Below, piece by piece: positions 32,391-41,298 of a DNA stretch of 52,070 nucleotides (positions are counted from its first letter, which is position 1; the number at the start of each line of letters is the position of its first letter). A model generated the notes under the pieces. That model saw only the letters and a program-made list of their open reading frames with translations. It was not told the origin of the DNA and did no database searches. This DNA comes from Collinsella sp. TM09-10AT. Lineage in GTDB: Bacteria > Actinomycetota > Coriobacteriia > Coriobacteriales > Coriobacteriaceae. The position numbers and the translations under genes were made by a program. The DNA is taken from contig NZ_QSOP01000015.1 in assembly GCF_003436275.1 (NCBI RefSeq), positions 6,449-58,518 of the forward strand, in the 5' to 3' direction.

Positions 32391-33876
32391 CTTGGCCGTT
32401 GCGTTCGCGCGCGGTGGCGCCGGCGGTAAAGCTTAATCCCTTGACGAGCGCGTTCTTGCCGTACTTGCCTTTCACGGCCAGGACGGCGCGCGCCAGGTCG
32501 CGCTCGCGCTCATCGGCCTCGATATCGCTGAACAGATCGATGGTGGCAAATTCCTCGGGCACAAGATTGCCAAATCCCAGGTTGATGCGCTTGACCGGTC
32601 GTTTGGGATCGACCGTTTGTGCCCAAAGGTCATCGAAATACCCCATGATTTTCTTAAACGAATTAGTGCGCTCGGGCAGCTTTCGCGAGGCGTTGGAGTG
32701 CGCAAAGAGTGCGGCATAGCCACCACGCGGTTTGCCGCCATGCTCTCCCACAAAGATGCCATCGATTGCCTGCGCTTCGCGCACCAGGCGACGCCTTTCG
32801 TCATCGCGCTGGACGGGCTTGGGAGCTCGGGGCGCGAGCTCGGGGCCGTCGGTCGCTGCGGGCTCGATGCTCGAGGTGCTCGAGCGCAAGTGTCCGCAGC
32901 CGTCTATATACTGCGCCGTGCCGCTGGCGTTGAGCCGGCGTATGTCGGCGCGCTCGCTCGCGTAGCCCACAAAGAGCGAGATGCTGTCGCAGACCACGTG
33001 CTTATCGACTAGATCCAACACGGCGTTGTCGACCATTTCGCGCAAGACGGTGTAGGCCTGCTCGTAGGCATAGCCCTTCGAGAGCACCTGTCCTGTGGTG
33101 GTCGAGGTCGCTTGCGGGCGATAGGCTTGGATATCGGCGATGGTTGTCGGCTCGCGCCCGAAGGCGTGGTCGATGAGATATTCGGCATTGACGCCGAGTT
33201 CGTCGTAGAGCAGGTTCTCGTCGAGTGCGGCGACGCCCATCAGGTCGTAGACGCCGTATTTCTCGAGACGGGCCGCCACGCCGGGGCCGATGCCCCAGAT
33301 GTCGGTGATGGGGCGATGGGGCCAGATCTCCTTGCGAAAGATCTCGTCGTCGAGTACGCCAATGCGGCTGGCTACGTGCTTGGCGGTGATGTCGAGCGCC
33401 ACCTTGGCCTGGAATAGGTTGGGGCCGATACCGACCGTCGCCGTGATGCCGGTGCGCCCCAAGACCTCGTCGCGCAACATGCAGGCGAACCCTTCGGCAT
33501 CGGTGTGATAAAGGTCCAGATAGGGCGTCACGTCGATAAAGCACTCATCGATGGAGTAGACGTGCACGTCCTGGGGGCTGACGTATTCCAGATAGACGCC
33601 GTAGATTTGCGCCGACACCTCCATGTAGTGTTGCATGCGCGGCACTGCTTTGATGTAGTCGATGCCGTCGGGAATCTCGAATAGACGGCAGCGGTTGTGT
33701 ATCCCGAGGTCCTTCATGGTCTGCGTGATAGCGAGACAGATGGTCGTGCGTCCGCGCGATTCGTCGGCAACGACCAGGTTGGTGGTGAGCGGATCGAGCC
33801 CACGATCGACGCACTCGACGCTGGCATAAAACGTCTTGAGGTCGATGCAGATGTAGGTGTGCTGCTCGTGCTCCAT
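32371..33876 (-). CDS. Y-family DNA polymerase (UvrX/YqjW-type translesion polymerase)
   Basis: A 501-residue translesion polymerase. Catalytic motifs are IDLKTFYASVEC (residues 11-22) and YSIDECFID with the paired acidic residues, followed by an HhH region ITDIWGIGPGVAARL. It is about 80 residues longer than the 410-420 typical of the group, with extra basic sequence in the C-terminal third. GGGAGG precedes ATG 33876. LexA-like boxes lie directly upstream, consistent with DNA-damage induction together with the YolD-like gene. Confidence 0.93.
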   Translation of the reverse strand: MEHEQHTYICIDLKTFYASVECVDRGLDPLTTNLVVADESRGRTTICLAITQTMKDLGIHNRCRLFEIPDGIDYIKAVPRMQHYMEVSAQIYGVYLEYVSPQDVHVYSIDECFIDVTPYLDLYHTDAEGFACMLRDEVLGRTGITATVGIGPNLFQAKVALDITAKHVASRIGVLDDEIFRKEIWPHRPITDIWGIGPGVAARLEKYGVYDLMGVAALDENLLYDELGVNAEYLIDHAFGREPTTIADIQAYRPQATSTTTGQVLSKGYAYEQAYTVLREMVDNAVLDLVDKHVVCDSISLFVGYASERADIRRLNASGTAQYIDGCGHLRSSTSSIEPAATDGPELAPRAPKPVQRDDERRRLVREAQAIDGIFVGEHGGKPRGGYAALFAHSNASRKLPERTNSFKKIMGYFDDLWAQTVDPKRPVKRINLGFGNLVPEEFATIDLFSDIEADERERDLARAVLAVKGKYGKNALVKGLSFTAGATARERNGQVGGHRA

Positions 33877-33890
33877 CCGAGCCTCCCATC

Positions 33891-33937
33891 AAACACATGT
33901 TCTTATCGAATACCTGTTCGATAATACCTGCTCGACC
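33891..33937 (-). promoter_or_regulatory. LexA-like boxes upstream of the polymerase cassette
   Basis: On the minus strand, CGAACAGGTATTCG (33920-33907) and GAACATGTGTTT (33902-33891) each approach the Gram-positive LexA consensus CGAAC-N4-GTTCG. A third related half CGAGCAGGTATTAT lies at 33937-33924. The word ATACCTG(T/C)TCGA is a 14-bp-spaced direct repeat. Together they suggest tight SOS control. Confidence 0.65.
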
Positions 33938-33948
33938 GGACACCGTCA

Positions 33949-33972
33949 AAACCTGCCCCTTTTTGGCAGGTA
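33949..33972. repeat. Hairpin with a dispersed 18-nt word, copy 1
   Basis: AAACCTGCCCCTTTTTGG (33949-33966) matches 17 of 18 bases at 34683-34700. It folds as ACCTGCC with GGCAGGT. The two copies flank the gene at 34049-34624. Confidence 0.6.
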
Positions 33973-34048
33973 TGGTCGTGCGGCTGCATCGGGTTTTTAA
34001 CGCAGCCCTAAAGAGTGCGTAACAGCTCGGAAAAGCTCGCTTCGTAGC

Positions 34049-34624
34049 ATGAGGCTAACGATTGATACCACCATAAAGCACGGAAGGGTTGTGGGGATAA
34101 TGGTCAACTATGGGTTTGGTATGCCGACGCGCTTGGTTGCGGATGGGGATGTGGCTCGCTGGTGCGGGCGATTGGTTGCCCACTATGGCGGCACCAAGGC
34201 ACTGGTCGTGCTGGGAGGCGACAAGCACACGCGTGATGAGCTCGTTTCGGCGGCGCTGGGCTCGGTTGATCGAGCTCTGCTCGAGCGCGTGCTTTTCCGC
34301 TGCGGCTCGGTTGAAGGCGACGGAGGAGACGAGCTGATCGACGAAGCCGTGGCCCTGGCGATCGACGAAGGCGTGGACTTTGTCTTGGCGATTGGCGATG
34401 CCGATACTGCCGGCTTTGCGCGCGAGCTCGCCCGTCGCATGGCGGCGCTCGATGTCGGCGAAGACGGTTTTGTCCCTTATGGATGTATCGTCTCGGAGGG
34501 CAAGGTGCCTGCCGTCGTGGGGGCCGGCGAGGTTCCCGTTTTTGCCATCATCGCGCCCGAACTGCTGGAGGGCATCGGGTCTCCTCTGCGTGAGTTACTC
34601 GGTAGCGTCTGCGCCGCGGCCTAA
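34049..34624 (+). CDS. Fe-ADH-like N-terminal domain protein, probably not catalytic
   Basis: A 191-residue protein. Residues 17-130 resemble the NAD-binding half of iron-containing alcohol dehydrogenases (YGFGMPTRLVADGDVARW, then TKALVVLGGDKHTRD, then DEGVDFVLAIGDADTAGFA). The usual GGGS dinucleotide motif is replaced by IGDAD, and the metal-binding C-terminal half is absent (a full protein is about 380 residues). It could be a relic or a protein put to another use. No strong ribosome site is seen before ATG 34049. It is flanked by two copies of a hairpin word. Confidence 0.55.
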   Translation: MRLTIDTTIKHGRVVGIMVNYGFGMPTRLVADGDVARWCGRLVAHYGGTKALVVLGGDKHTRDELVSAALGSVDRALLERVLFRCGSVEGDGGDELIDEAVALAIDEGVDFVLAIGDADTAGFARELARRMAALDVGEDGFVPYGCIVSEGKVPAVVGAGEVPVFAIIAPELLEGIGSPLRELLGSVCAAA

Positions 34625-34634
34625 TATTTGCCAT

Positions 34635-34700
34635 AAAGGGATAGGTCATTTTTGATTGGTAAAGCGTTTGACCTGCCAAAATAAACCTGTCCCTTTTTGG
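34635..34700. terminator. Terminator hairpin containing dispersed word, copy 2 (element E6)
   Basis: AAAGGGATAGGT (34635-34646) pairs with ACCTGTCCCTTT (34685-34696) with one G-U position, followed by TTT. The 38-nt loop contains, on the minus strand, TTATTTTGGC and CAAAC as in element E5. Confidence 0.65.
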
Positions 34701-34823
34701 TCGGTTGCCGTTTGGGGGCCGATTGGCAACGCTCGCTGATTATAGTCTTGACCTGCGCTAGAATAGTGGCATCTGAATGTCCGGGCGCATGGAGGCGTGT
34801 GCCCGTATGCTGAGGAGGACTCT

Positions 34824-36518
34824 ATGGCAACTGTTGCCGCACCTATCGATGCTACGTCGACTGCCGCTTGGAAGGCGCTCGAGGCCCATCAGGAGAAGCT
34901 CGAGGCCGAGGGTATCGACCTCAAGGCCTGGTTCGCCGCCGATGCCGAGCGCGTGAACAAGCTGAGCTTTGACGCCGGTGACCTGCACTTCGACCTGTCC
35001 AAGAACCTGGTGACCGATGAGACCGTCAAGCTGCTGTGCGATCTTGCCCGCGAGGTGAAGCTCGAGGAGCGCCGCGACGCCATGTTCTCCGGCGAGCACA
35101 TCAACACCACCGAGGACCGCGCCGTCCTGCATACCGCGCTGCGCCGTCCGGCAAGCGAGAAGGGCCAGCTTATCGTCGACGGCCAGGACGTCGTCGCCGA
35201 CGTGCACGAGGTCCTCGATCGCATGTATGCCTTCGCCGAGCGCGTGCGCTCCGGTGAGTGGAAGGGCGTTACCGGCAAAAAGATCGAGCACCTGGTGTCC
35301 ATCGGCATCGGCGGCTCCGATCTGGGCCCGGTCATGGCTTACGAGGCCCTGCGTCCCTATGCCGACGCCGGTATCGATTGCCGCTATATCTCCAACATCG
35401 ATCCCAACGACCAGGCCGAGAAGCTCAAGGGTCTGGATCCCGAGACCACGCTCGTGATTATCGTCTCCAAGACCTTCACCACGCTCGAGACCCTCACCAA
35501 CGCCCGCGAGGTCAAGACCTGGATGCTCGAGCAGCTCAAGGCTCAGGGCGCCATCGATGGCTCCGATGAGCAGAACGCCGAGGCCGTGGCAAAGCACTTC
35601 GTTGCCGTTTCCACCGCGCTCGAAAAGGTCGAGGCCTTCGGTATCGACCCCGCCAACGCCTTCGGTTTTTGGAACTGGGTCGGCGGCCGCTATTCCGTCG
35701 ACTCCGCCGTGGGTCTGTCGCTGATCGTCGTGCTCGGCCCCGAGCGCTTCCAGCAGTTCCTCGAGGGCTTCCACGCCATCGACGAGTACTTCTGCAACAC
35801 GCCGCTCGAGAACAACGCCGTCGCGCTGATGGGTCTGCTCAACGTCTGGTACGTCAACTTCTTCGGTTCCAAGAGCCACGCCGTGCTGCCGTACTGCCAG
35901 TACCTGCATCGTTTCCCGGCCTACCTGCAGCAGCTCACCATGGAGTCCAACGGCAAGCATGTCCGCTGGGACGGCAGCGCCGTGACCTCCGACACCGGTG
36001 AGATCTTCTGGGGCGAGCCCGGCACCAACGGCCAGCACGCCTTCTACCAGCTGCTGCACCAGGGCACCGTGGTGGTTCCGGCCGATTTCATCGCCTTCGC
36101 CAATACCGCCAACCCTGCGACCGACAGCGGCCAGGACGTGCACGAGCTGTTCCTGGGCAACTTCCTGGCCCAGACCAAGGCACTCGCCTTTGGCAAGACA
36201 GCCGACGAGGTTCGTGCCGAGGGCACGCCCGAACAGATCGTCCCGGCTCGTTGCTTTGAGGGCAACCGCCCGACGACCTCGATCTTCGGTGACACGCTGA
36301 CCCCGTTCGCGCTTGGCGAGCTCATCGCCCTGTACGAGCACATTACGTTTGTCGAGGGCACGGTCTGGGGCATCGACTCCTACGACCAGTGGGGCGTCGA
36401 GCTGGGCAAGCAGCTTGCCAAGCAGATCACCCCGGCCTTCCACGACGACGCCGCCAAGGCCGAGCAGGACGCTTCGACCCAGGCGCTCATCGAGTTCTAT
36501 CGCGCTCATCGCAAGTAG
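34824..36518 (+). CDS. pgi: Glucose-6-phosphate isomerase
   Basis: A 564-residue glycolytic enzyme that interconverts glucose 6-phosphate and fructose 6-phosphate. Sugar-phosphate binding segments [15 protein letters not shown] and [13 protein letters not shown] are intact, and the active-site region [16 protein letters not shown] is the family signature. GAGGAGG precedes ATG 34824. The codons are strongly biased to C/G-ending forms, as for a highly expressed gene. Confidence 0.97.
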   Translation: MATVAAPIDATSTAAWKALEAHQEKLEAEGIDLKAWFAADAERVNKLSFDAGDLHFDLSKNLVTDETVKLLCDLAREVKLEERRDAMFSGEHINTTEDRAVLHTALRRPASEKGQLIVDGQDVVADVHEVLDRMYAFAERVRSGEWKGVTGKKIEHLVSIGIGGSDLGPVMAYEALRPYADAGIDCRYISNIDPNDQAEKLKGLDPETTLVIIVSKTFTTLETLTNAREVKTWMLEQLKAQGAIDGSDEQNAEAVAKHFVAVSTALEKVEAFGIDPANAFGFWNWVGGRYSVDSAVGLSLIVVLGPERFQQFLEGFHAIDEYFCNTPLENNAVALMGLLNVWYVNFFGSKSHAVLPYCQYLHRFPAYLQQLTMESNGKHVRWDGSAVTSDTGEIFWGEPGTNGQHAFYQLLHQGTVVVPADFIAFANTANPATDSGQDVHELFLGNFLAQTKALAFGKTADEVRAEGTPEQIVPARCFEGNRPTTSIFGDTLTPFALGELIALYEHITFVEGTVWGIDSYDQWGVELGKQLAKQITPAFHDDAAKAEQDASTQALIEFYRAHRK

Positions 36519-36547
36519 TCTTTACGGCTGAGTTGGCTTATGGCTGA

Positions 36548-36581
36548 AAGGGGCCCGTATCCGTTGGGATACGGGCCCCTT
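36548..36581 (+). terminator. Terminator of pgi
   Basis: A perfect 15-bp stem (36548-36562 with 36567-36581) with loop GTTG. The T run is weak (GCTATTT). Confidence 0.75.
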
Positions 36582-36754
36582 GCTATTTGGATAGGATGGA
36601 ATGTATCGGGAGGCGCCTCGACGGGCATCGCAATCGTCGAAGGCGCGCCGTTCATGTTTGGGACAATATGACATTTTTCCCGTTGCAAACAGCGCCGCCG
36701 TGGGTGTTCTGTATGATGGCTCAGACAAGGTTGTTCAATGACAGGGAGGCATAT

Positions 36755-37597
36755 ATGGCAATCAAAGCCATCGCAATGGATATCGACGGTACGCTCACCA
36801 ACGACCAAAAGGTCATCAGCCCGCGTACGCGCGAGAAGCTGCTCGCGACGCAGGAGTCGGGCATTAAGCTCATCTTGGCTTCGGGCCGTCCCGCATGGGG
36901 GTTGCACGCCTTGGCGCAGGAGCTCGACCTTCAAAACCATGACGGTCTGCTAGTTGCCTTTAATGGCGCGCATGTGGTCGACGCTCAGACCGATGAGGTC
37001 CTTTTTGACCAGGCCATGCCGGCTGACGAGCTGCACCGTCTGATTGATCATCTGCGCAATTTCGACGTGATCCCTATGATTTCGCTCGGTCGCGATTTGC
37101 ACGTCGAGGACTCGTACCATTGCATGATCACGCTGCCTGACGGCTCGCAGAAAAACATCGTCAAATACGAGCGCGATGCCTGCGACCTTAAGATCCGCGA
37201 GGTCGAGAGCTTGCATGAGGTCGTGGACACTTATCCCGTAGACAAGCTGCTGACGGCAGGCAACCCGGCCTACCTGCAAGCGCATTACGAGGAGATGTAT
37301 GCGCCCTTTAAGCAGACGCTTTCGGGCATGTTTACGGCCGACTGGTACTTTGAGTACACGGCGCCCGGTATCGACAAGGCCCGTGCGCTTGAGGGTGCCC
37401 TGCTCAAGCTCGGCATCGATGCCAGCGAGGTCGTCTCGTTTGGCGACGGCCAGAACGACAAGTCCATGATTGAGTGGGCCGGCACCGGTGTTGCCATGGG
37501 CAACGCCGTCGATGAGGTTAAGGCAGTTGCCCAGATGGTAACCGCCAATAACAACGAAGACGGTATTGCAGTGGCGCTGGATAAGCTGCTGGGTTAG
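36755..37597 (+). CDS. Cof-type HAD phosphatase
   Basis: A 280-residue HAD hydrolase with motif I DIDGTLTND, motif II LASGRPAWG, a C2 cap and motif IV FGDGQNDKSM. It resembles sugar-phosphate phosphatases of the YidA/SupH group; the substrate is unknown. ATG 36755 follows GGGAGG, and the frame upstream has no similarity. It is followed by a terminator and another HAD gene. Confidence 0.9.
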   Translation: MAIKAIAMDIDGTLTNDQKVISPRTREKLLATQESGIKLILASGRPAWGLHALAQELDLQNHDGLLVAFNGAHVVDAQTDEVLFDQAMPADELHRLIDHLRNFDVIPMISLGRDLHVEDSYHCMITLPDGSQKNIVKYERDACDLKIREVESLHEVVDTYPVDKLLTAGNPAYLQAHYEEMYAPFKQTLSGMFTADWYFEYTAPGIDKARALEGALLKLGIDASEVVSFGDGQNDKSMIEWAGTGVAMGNAVDEVKAVAQMVTANNNEDGIAVALDKLLG

Positions 37598-37620
37598 AAT
37601 CGCCGATTAATGCATGGTTT

Positions 37621-37647
37621 GGGCGCCTGCTTGCGGGCGCCCTTTTG
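37621..37647 (+). terminator. Terminator between the two HAD genes
   Basis: GGGCGCC, loop of 7, GGGCGCCC, TTTTGTT. It ends 15 nt before the next start codon. Confidence 0.8.
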
Positions 37648-37661
37648 TTAGGGAGGGTGCC

Positions 37662-38321
37662 GTGTCCGCATTTCCGTTCGACGCCGTTATCTTTGACATG
37701 GACGGTGTCATTGTCGATACCGAGTATTACTACCTGGGCGAGACTGCCGCGTTTGCCAAGGAGCTTGGGCTTAACCTGACTCAAGAGGAGTTGAATGGGC
37801 AAGTCGGTACCTCGCATCAGTTCTTCCTGCATATGCTGGTCGATTGGTTTGAGCGCGCCGGTAAGGGGCATTTCACTGGCGAGGAAGCGTTGGCCCGTTG
37901 GGACGAGTGGGCGCATAAGCGTCCGCGCGACTATCAGGCTTTGATTAACCCAGGCGCCGTGGATACGATTCGAGAGCTGCCACGCCGTGGCGTTCGCGTG
38001 GCGCTTGCCAGCTCGTCTCCCATGGATAGCATCGAGGAAGTGCTCAACGCGTGCGGGCTGTCGGATGCCTTTGAGTATGTGGTGAGCGGCGAGCAGTTTA
38101 AGGAGAGTAAGCCCGAGCCCGACATCTACCTGCATGCGCTGGACCTGCTGGGGCTGCCCGCGAATCGCTGCTGCTGCGTTGAGGATTCCGTTCCGGGCAT
38201 TACCGCAGGTAAGCGCGCCGGTCTGACGGTAATCGCCAAGCGCGAGGAGCGCTTTGGATTTAGCCAAGATGCTGCGGATAAGATTATCGACCAGCTGCCC
38301 GATTTGTTGGAACTCGCGTAG
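37662..38321 (+). CDS. HAD-IA hydrolase, beta-phosphoglucomutase-like
   Basis: A 219-residue HAD hydrolase of subfamily IA with a helical C1 cap. Motif I is FDMDGVIVDTE, motif II VALASSSP, motif III in ESKPEPDIY, and motif IV VEDSVPGI. Phosphatase or sugar phosphomutase activity is possible. GTG 37662 follows GGGAGGG. A PfkB-type kinase gene lies 60 nt downstream, so the two may act on the same sugar; this is inference. Confidence 0.9.
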   Translation: MSAFPFDAVIFDMDGVIVDTEYYYLGETAAFAKELGLNLTQEELNGQVGTSHQFFLHMLVDWFERAGKGHFTGEEALARWDEWAHKRPRDYQALINPGAVDTIRELPRRGVRVALASSSPMDSIEEVLNACGLSDAFEYVVSGEQFKESKPEPDIYLHALDLLGLPANRCCCVEDSVPGITAGKRAGLTVIAKREERFGFSQDAADKIIDQLPDLLELA

Positions 38322-38381
38322 GGCCGGGGTGGTACGGCGGCTATTACAGCGATCTCGTTGGGACGAGAGGGGAGCGGCACT

Positions 38382-39245
38382 ATGACATTCAACGTTAGCG
38401 CTCTTGGGTTTGGCGATAACGTCGTCGATCGTTACGAGCATATCCACACTATGTATCCGGGTGGCAATGCGGTGAACTTTGCCGTGTATGCCAGGAAATG
38501 CGGAGCCGCGCGCTCCGCGTATATGGGCATCTTTGGAAACGACGCCGCGGCTGAGCATATCATCGCGAGCCTTGAGGACGAGAGCGTCGAGCTCGCCAAA
38601 TGTAAACAACTCATCGGCGAGAACGGTGCGGCTCGTGTTACCGTGGTCGATGGTGACCGCGTGTTTCTGGGGTCGAACGAGGGCGGCATCCGTGGTGATG
38701 CGCGCTATGTGCTCGATCGCTTTGACCTTGCGTATATGAAGCAGTTCGACGTGGTTCATTCGGGCAACTATTGCTTTACCGAGCGCGAGCTGCCCAAGTT
38801 GAAGGCAGCGGGCGTCACGGTCTCTTTTGACTTTTCGGACGATTCCACCGACGAGTACTACGAGCAAATTGCGCCCTACGTCGATTTTGCTTTCTTTAGT
38901 GCGGCGGATGCCGCGGGTGAGGACGAGACTCGCGAGCGTCTGGCATGGGTGCAGGGCTTGGGTCCGCGTTTTGTATCGGCCACGGCTGGCGCTGAGGGCT
39001 GCATTGCCTACGACGGCGAGCGTTACTATCGGCAGCATGCCAAGCCTGTGGCAGATATGAAGGACACCATGGGGGCGGGCGACTCGTTCCTGACCTCGTT
39101 CCTGATGTGCTATCTCGATTCTGCCAAGCGTGGCGAGGATGGCGCTGAGGCCATCGAGCGCGCGCTCGACTTTGCGGCGGGGTTTGCCTCGACTGTATGC
39201 GGCATGGAAGGCTCCTGGGGCCATGGAGCGCCGATTTCCGAATAG
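38382..39245 (+). CDS. PfkB-family carbohydrate kinase (FrlD-like)
   Basis: A 287-residue ribokinase-superfamily kinase. PGGNAVNFAVYA is the N-terminal signature and DTMGAGDSFLTSF holds the catalytic aspartate and anion hole. The opening GFGDNVVDRYEHI and the GGN segment resemble fructoselysine 6-kinases, but the substrate is not certain. GAGAGGGGAG precedes ATG 38382. It is followed by a large inverted-repeat element. Confidence 0.87.
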   Translation: MTFNVSALGFGDNVVDRYEHIHTMYPGGNAVNFAVYARKCGAARSAYMGIFGNDAAAEHIIASLEDESVELAKCKQLIGENGAARVTVVDGDRVFLGSNEGGIRGDARYVLDRFDLAYMKQFDVVHSGNYCFTERELPKLKAAGVTVSFDFSDDSTDEYYEQIAPYVDFAFFSAADAAGEDETRERLAWVQGLGPRFVSATAGAEGCIAYDGERYYRQHAKPVADMKDTMGAGDSFLTSFLMCYLDSAKRGEDGAEAIERALDFAAGFASTVCGMEGSWGHGAPISE

Positions 39246-39249
39246 GTGA

Positions 39250-39283
39250 GCAGTCCCGGGAAGTCGAATTGTTGTCTTCTCGG
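39250..39283 (+). terminator. Hairpin after the PfkB-family gene
   Basis: GTCCCGGGAAG pairs with CTTCTCGGGAC (one imperfect position) across a 12-nt loop, without a T run. Confidence 0.45.
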
Positions 39284-39289
39284 GACCCT

Positions 39290-39519
39290 GTGGGCAAAAA
39301 ATGCCAAATATGAGTACTGTCACTAATTTAGTAACAGGGAAATTATGCTTTTAAGGCCCTGGTTGAGCGCCTGGGGGCGATTATAACCTGTTAAATATGG
39401 CTTTAGCCATGCTAAAACGCCTTGATAATGAACAGCTGTACATTATCAAGGCGTTCTTTTGTCACAATATAATGCTACTAGCTTTGCAGCAGTACTCATA
39501 TTTGGCGTTTTTTGCCCAC
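39290..39519. repeat. 230-bp element with 30-bp inverted ends (element E7)
   Basis: Terminal repeats 39290-39319 and 39490-39519 pair with one clear mismatch. Inside are an imperfect palindrome near 39317-39337, a TAACAGG/CCTGTTA pair and a perfect 15-bp hairpin (39416-39455). No coding frame is plausible. It fills the space between convergent genes and has the shape of a MITE, though no target-site duplication is evident. Confidence 0.7.
39414..39460. terminator. Bidirectional terminator inside element E7
   Basis: AACGCCTTGATAATG pairs perfectly with CATTATCAAGGCGTT around a 10-nt loop. CTTTT follows on the plus strand and TTTAG on the minus strand. It serves the convergent kinase and tatD genes. 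Confidence 0.8.
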
Positions 39520-39524
39520 CGGGG

Positions 39525-40307
39525 TCAGTTGAAGTCAAATATGGAGTGCGAATTTCCTAAAACGGTTGATTCGACGCTCTCCTCGGCGCAGTTTTTAAGT
39601 TCGGCGATGTGCAGGGAGGCGCTTTTTAGCGATGTGATGAGCTGTCGCGCGCTTGCATCTGCTTGCGGTTCGGCTGGAGCGTCGGTTTCGAGCAGCAGAC
39701 GGTCGAGTGGGATCTGTCGGGCGTATTCACGACCGCGCTTGGTAGCGAGCATCCGCTCGTTCACGGAAAAATAGCAGCCTGCGTTTCGCGCACGGACGAA
39801 CTCGTTCGAGGTGCCGCTAAACCAGTGAAAGATGATGGCGGGGGAGTTGGGGCTTGGGGTGAGTAATCCATATGACTCAAGGACGTCCAGTACGGTTCCT
39901 GCCGAACGAACAGCGTGAATTGATATCACGCGCCCGGCGAGAGGGTACTGCACGAGTGCATCGCAGAGACGGTCAAGTGCCTGTATTTGAAGCGGTTCGC
40001 TTCCGGCAAAGCGCGCGGAAAAGTCGAGTCCTACCTCGCCGATATAGCGTTCTTGGTCAGCAACTTCGCAAAGCAGATTGACTTCGGCAGGACCGCAGCG
40101 GCCGTCGGCGAGCCACCAGGGATGGAGGCCGGCGCCCGCGATAATGTTTGGGTATCGGCTGGCCCGCTTTTTTGCTGCCGCGAAGTCGCGTGGGTCGACC
40201 CCGCAGTCAAAGAGCCCCAGACCCAACGCCGCCGACTCACTGGCTGCAGCATCGGGGCTGAGCATCAAATCAAGATGACAATGCGTGTCAAAGAATCGCG
40301 GTTCCAT
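39525..40307 (-). CDS. TatD-family metal-dependent deoxyribonuclease
   Basis: A 260-residue TIM-barrel hydrolase. Metal ligands are in FDTHCHLD (residues 6-13), GLHPWW, IGEVGLDFS, IIFHWFSG and LLETDAPAE. TatD proteins act as 3' exonucleases or DNases in DNA quality control. The middle segment differs from E. coli TatD. It follows the TcdA gene by 14 nt and is probably co-transcribed. Confidence 0.88.
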   Translation of the reverse strand: MEPRFFDTHCHLDLMLSPDAAASESAALGLGLFDCGVDPRDFAAAKKRASRYPNIIAGAGLHPWWLADGRCGPAEVNLLCEVADQERYIGEVGLDFSARFAGSEPLQIQALDRLCDALVQYPLAGRVISIHAVRSAGTVLDVLESYGLLTPSPNSPAIIFHWFSGTSNEFVRARNAGCYFSVNERMLATKRGREYARQIPLDRLLLETDAPAEPQADASARQLITSLKSASLHIAELKNCAEESVESTVLGNSHSIFDFN

Positions 40308-40321
40308 CGCAAGGCATCCTG

Positions 40322-41119
40322 CTAGTCCAAGCGCTGACCATCGGCGCGCACACGCTCGGTGCCGCGCCCGCTGATCTGGCGGATAACCTCGCCGGCAATC
40401 ATCTGACCCATGATGGGCGGCATAAAGCTGGCGGTACCCAACTCGGTACGCTCGTGGATGTTGGACGGGTCGCGGGGTTGGGTTTTAACCGATTCCTCAC
40501 AGCTAAACAGCACGTGCAGGCTCTTGATTCCGCGCTTCTTACATTCTTTGCGCATAATGCGGCTCATGGGGTCACGTACCGTATCGAAGATGTCGGCAAA
40601 GCGGAGGCACTCGGGATGGAGCTTGTTGGCCCCGCCCATGGAACTGACCAAACGAATGTCGTGGTCCTGAGCATATTTGGCAATGGTGAGCTTGGCCGAG
40701 ATGGTGTCGATGGCGTCGACGACGTAGTCGAGCTTGCCGCCCGTCTGCTCAAAAACGCTCGTAAAGAACTCGTCGATATTGTCGCTCAGCAGATATTCAG
40801 TTCGCTTGATGGCGGTGGTGGCGGGATTGATGTCGTGGATCATGGCTTCCATAACATCGACCTTGCGCTTGCCGACGGTGCTGTGAAAGGCGATGGCCTG
40901 GCGATTGATATTGCTGGGCGCGATGATGTCCTTGTCCAGAATCACAAAATGCCCGATGCCGCCGCGGGCAAGTGCCTCGCAGCAGTTAGAGCCCACGCCT
41001 CCGCAGCCGAGTATCAGCACCGTGGCGTTGGCGAGCTTGTCGAGTGCCTCGCGGCCCATGATGATCTCGAGCTTGGTATCGCGTGTCTCGTTGGGAGTTG
41101 CGGCTGCGGTTTCGGTCAT
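40322..41119 (-). CDS. tcdA: tRNA threonylcarbamoyladenosine dehydratase (TcdA-like, ThiF/MoeB family)
   Basis: A 265-residue E1-like enzyme. The nucleotide-binding motif is LILGCGGVGSNCCEAL, with the conserved DIIAPSNINRQ and VDAIDTISAK. TcdA cyclises t6A37 in tRNA to ct6A using ATP. The C-terminal GTASFMPPIMGQMIAGEVIR is typical of TcdA. The start at 41119 is 6 nt after GGAGG; the ATG at 41125 overlaps the ribosome site. Confidence 0.9.
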   Translation of the reverse strand: MTETAAATPNETRDTKLEIIMGREALDKLANATVLILGCGGVGSNCCEALARGGIGHFVILDKDIIAPSNINRQAIAFHSTVGKRKVDVMEAMIHDINPATTAIKRTEYLLSDNIDEFFTSVFEQTGGKLDYVVDAIDTISAKLTIAKYAQDHDIRLVSSMGGANKLHPECLRFADIFDTVRDPMSRIMRKECKKRGIKSLHVLFSCEESVKTQPRDPSNIHERTELGTASFMPPIMGQMIAGEVIRQISGRGTERVRADGQRLD

Positions 41120-41226
41120 AGACATCCTCCGATGGGGAAGCGAATCGTGTTTTAGCTATCGCCATTATAGGTAATCGCCCATAGGTTGCGATGGCGCTTA
41201 CTTTGATGTGGTTTGAAGCATTTCGA

Positions 41227-41264
41227 TTAGATAGTTAGACAAACATCTAAATATCGAGTATAGT
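41227..41264 (+). promoter_or_regulatory. Promoter and candidate operator of the SdpR/SdpI operon
   Basis: Inverted TTAGAT (41227-41232) and ATCTAA (41245-41250) bracket a -35 TTAGAC (41235-41240); an 18-nt spacer leads to -10 TATAGT (41259-41264). A repressor bound there would autoregulate the operon. Confidence 0.5.
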
Positions 41265-41298
41265 GTGCGCGTTATGAGAGATGGTGAGAGGAGGTCTT

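Noticed and set aside
34758..36509. 583-codon open frame antisense to pgi
   Set aside because: Same codon-bias shadow effect; pgi is intact and highly conserved.
37518..39323. 601-codon antisense open frame over the HAD and PfkB genes
   Set aside because: It crosses three real plus-strand features including a terminator and shows no protein family signature.
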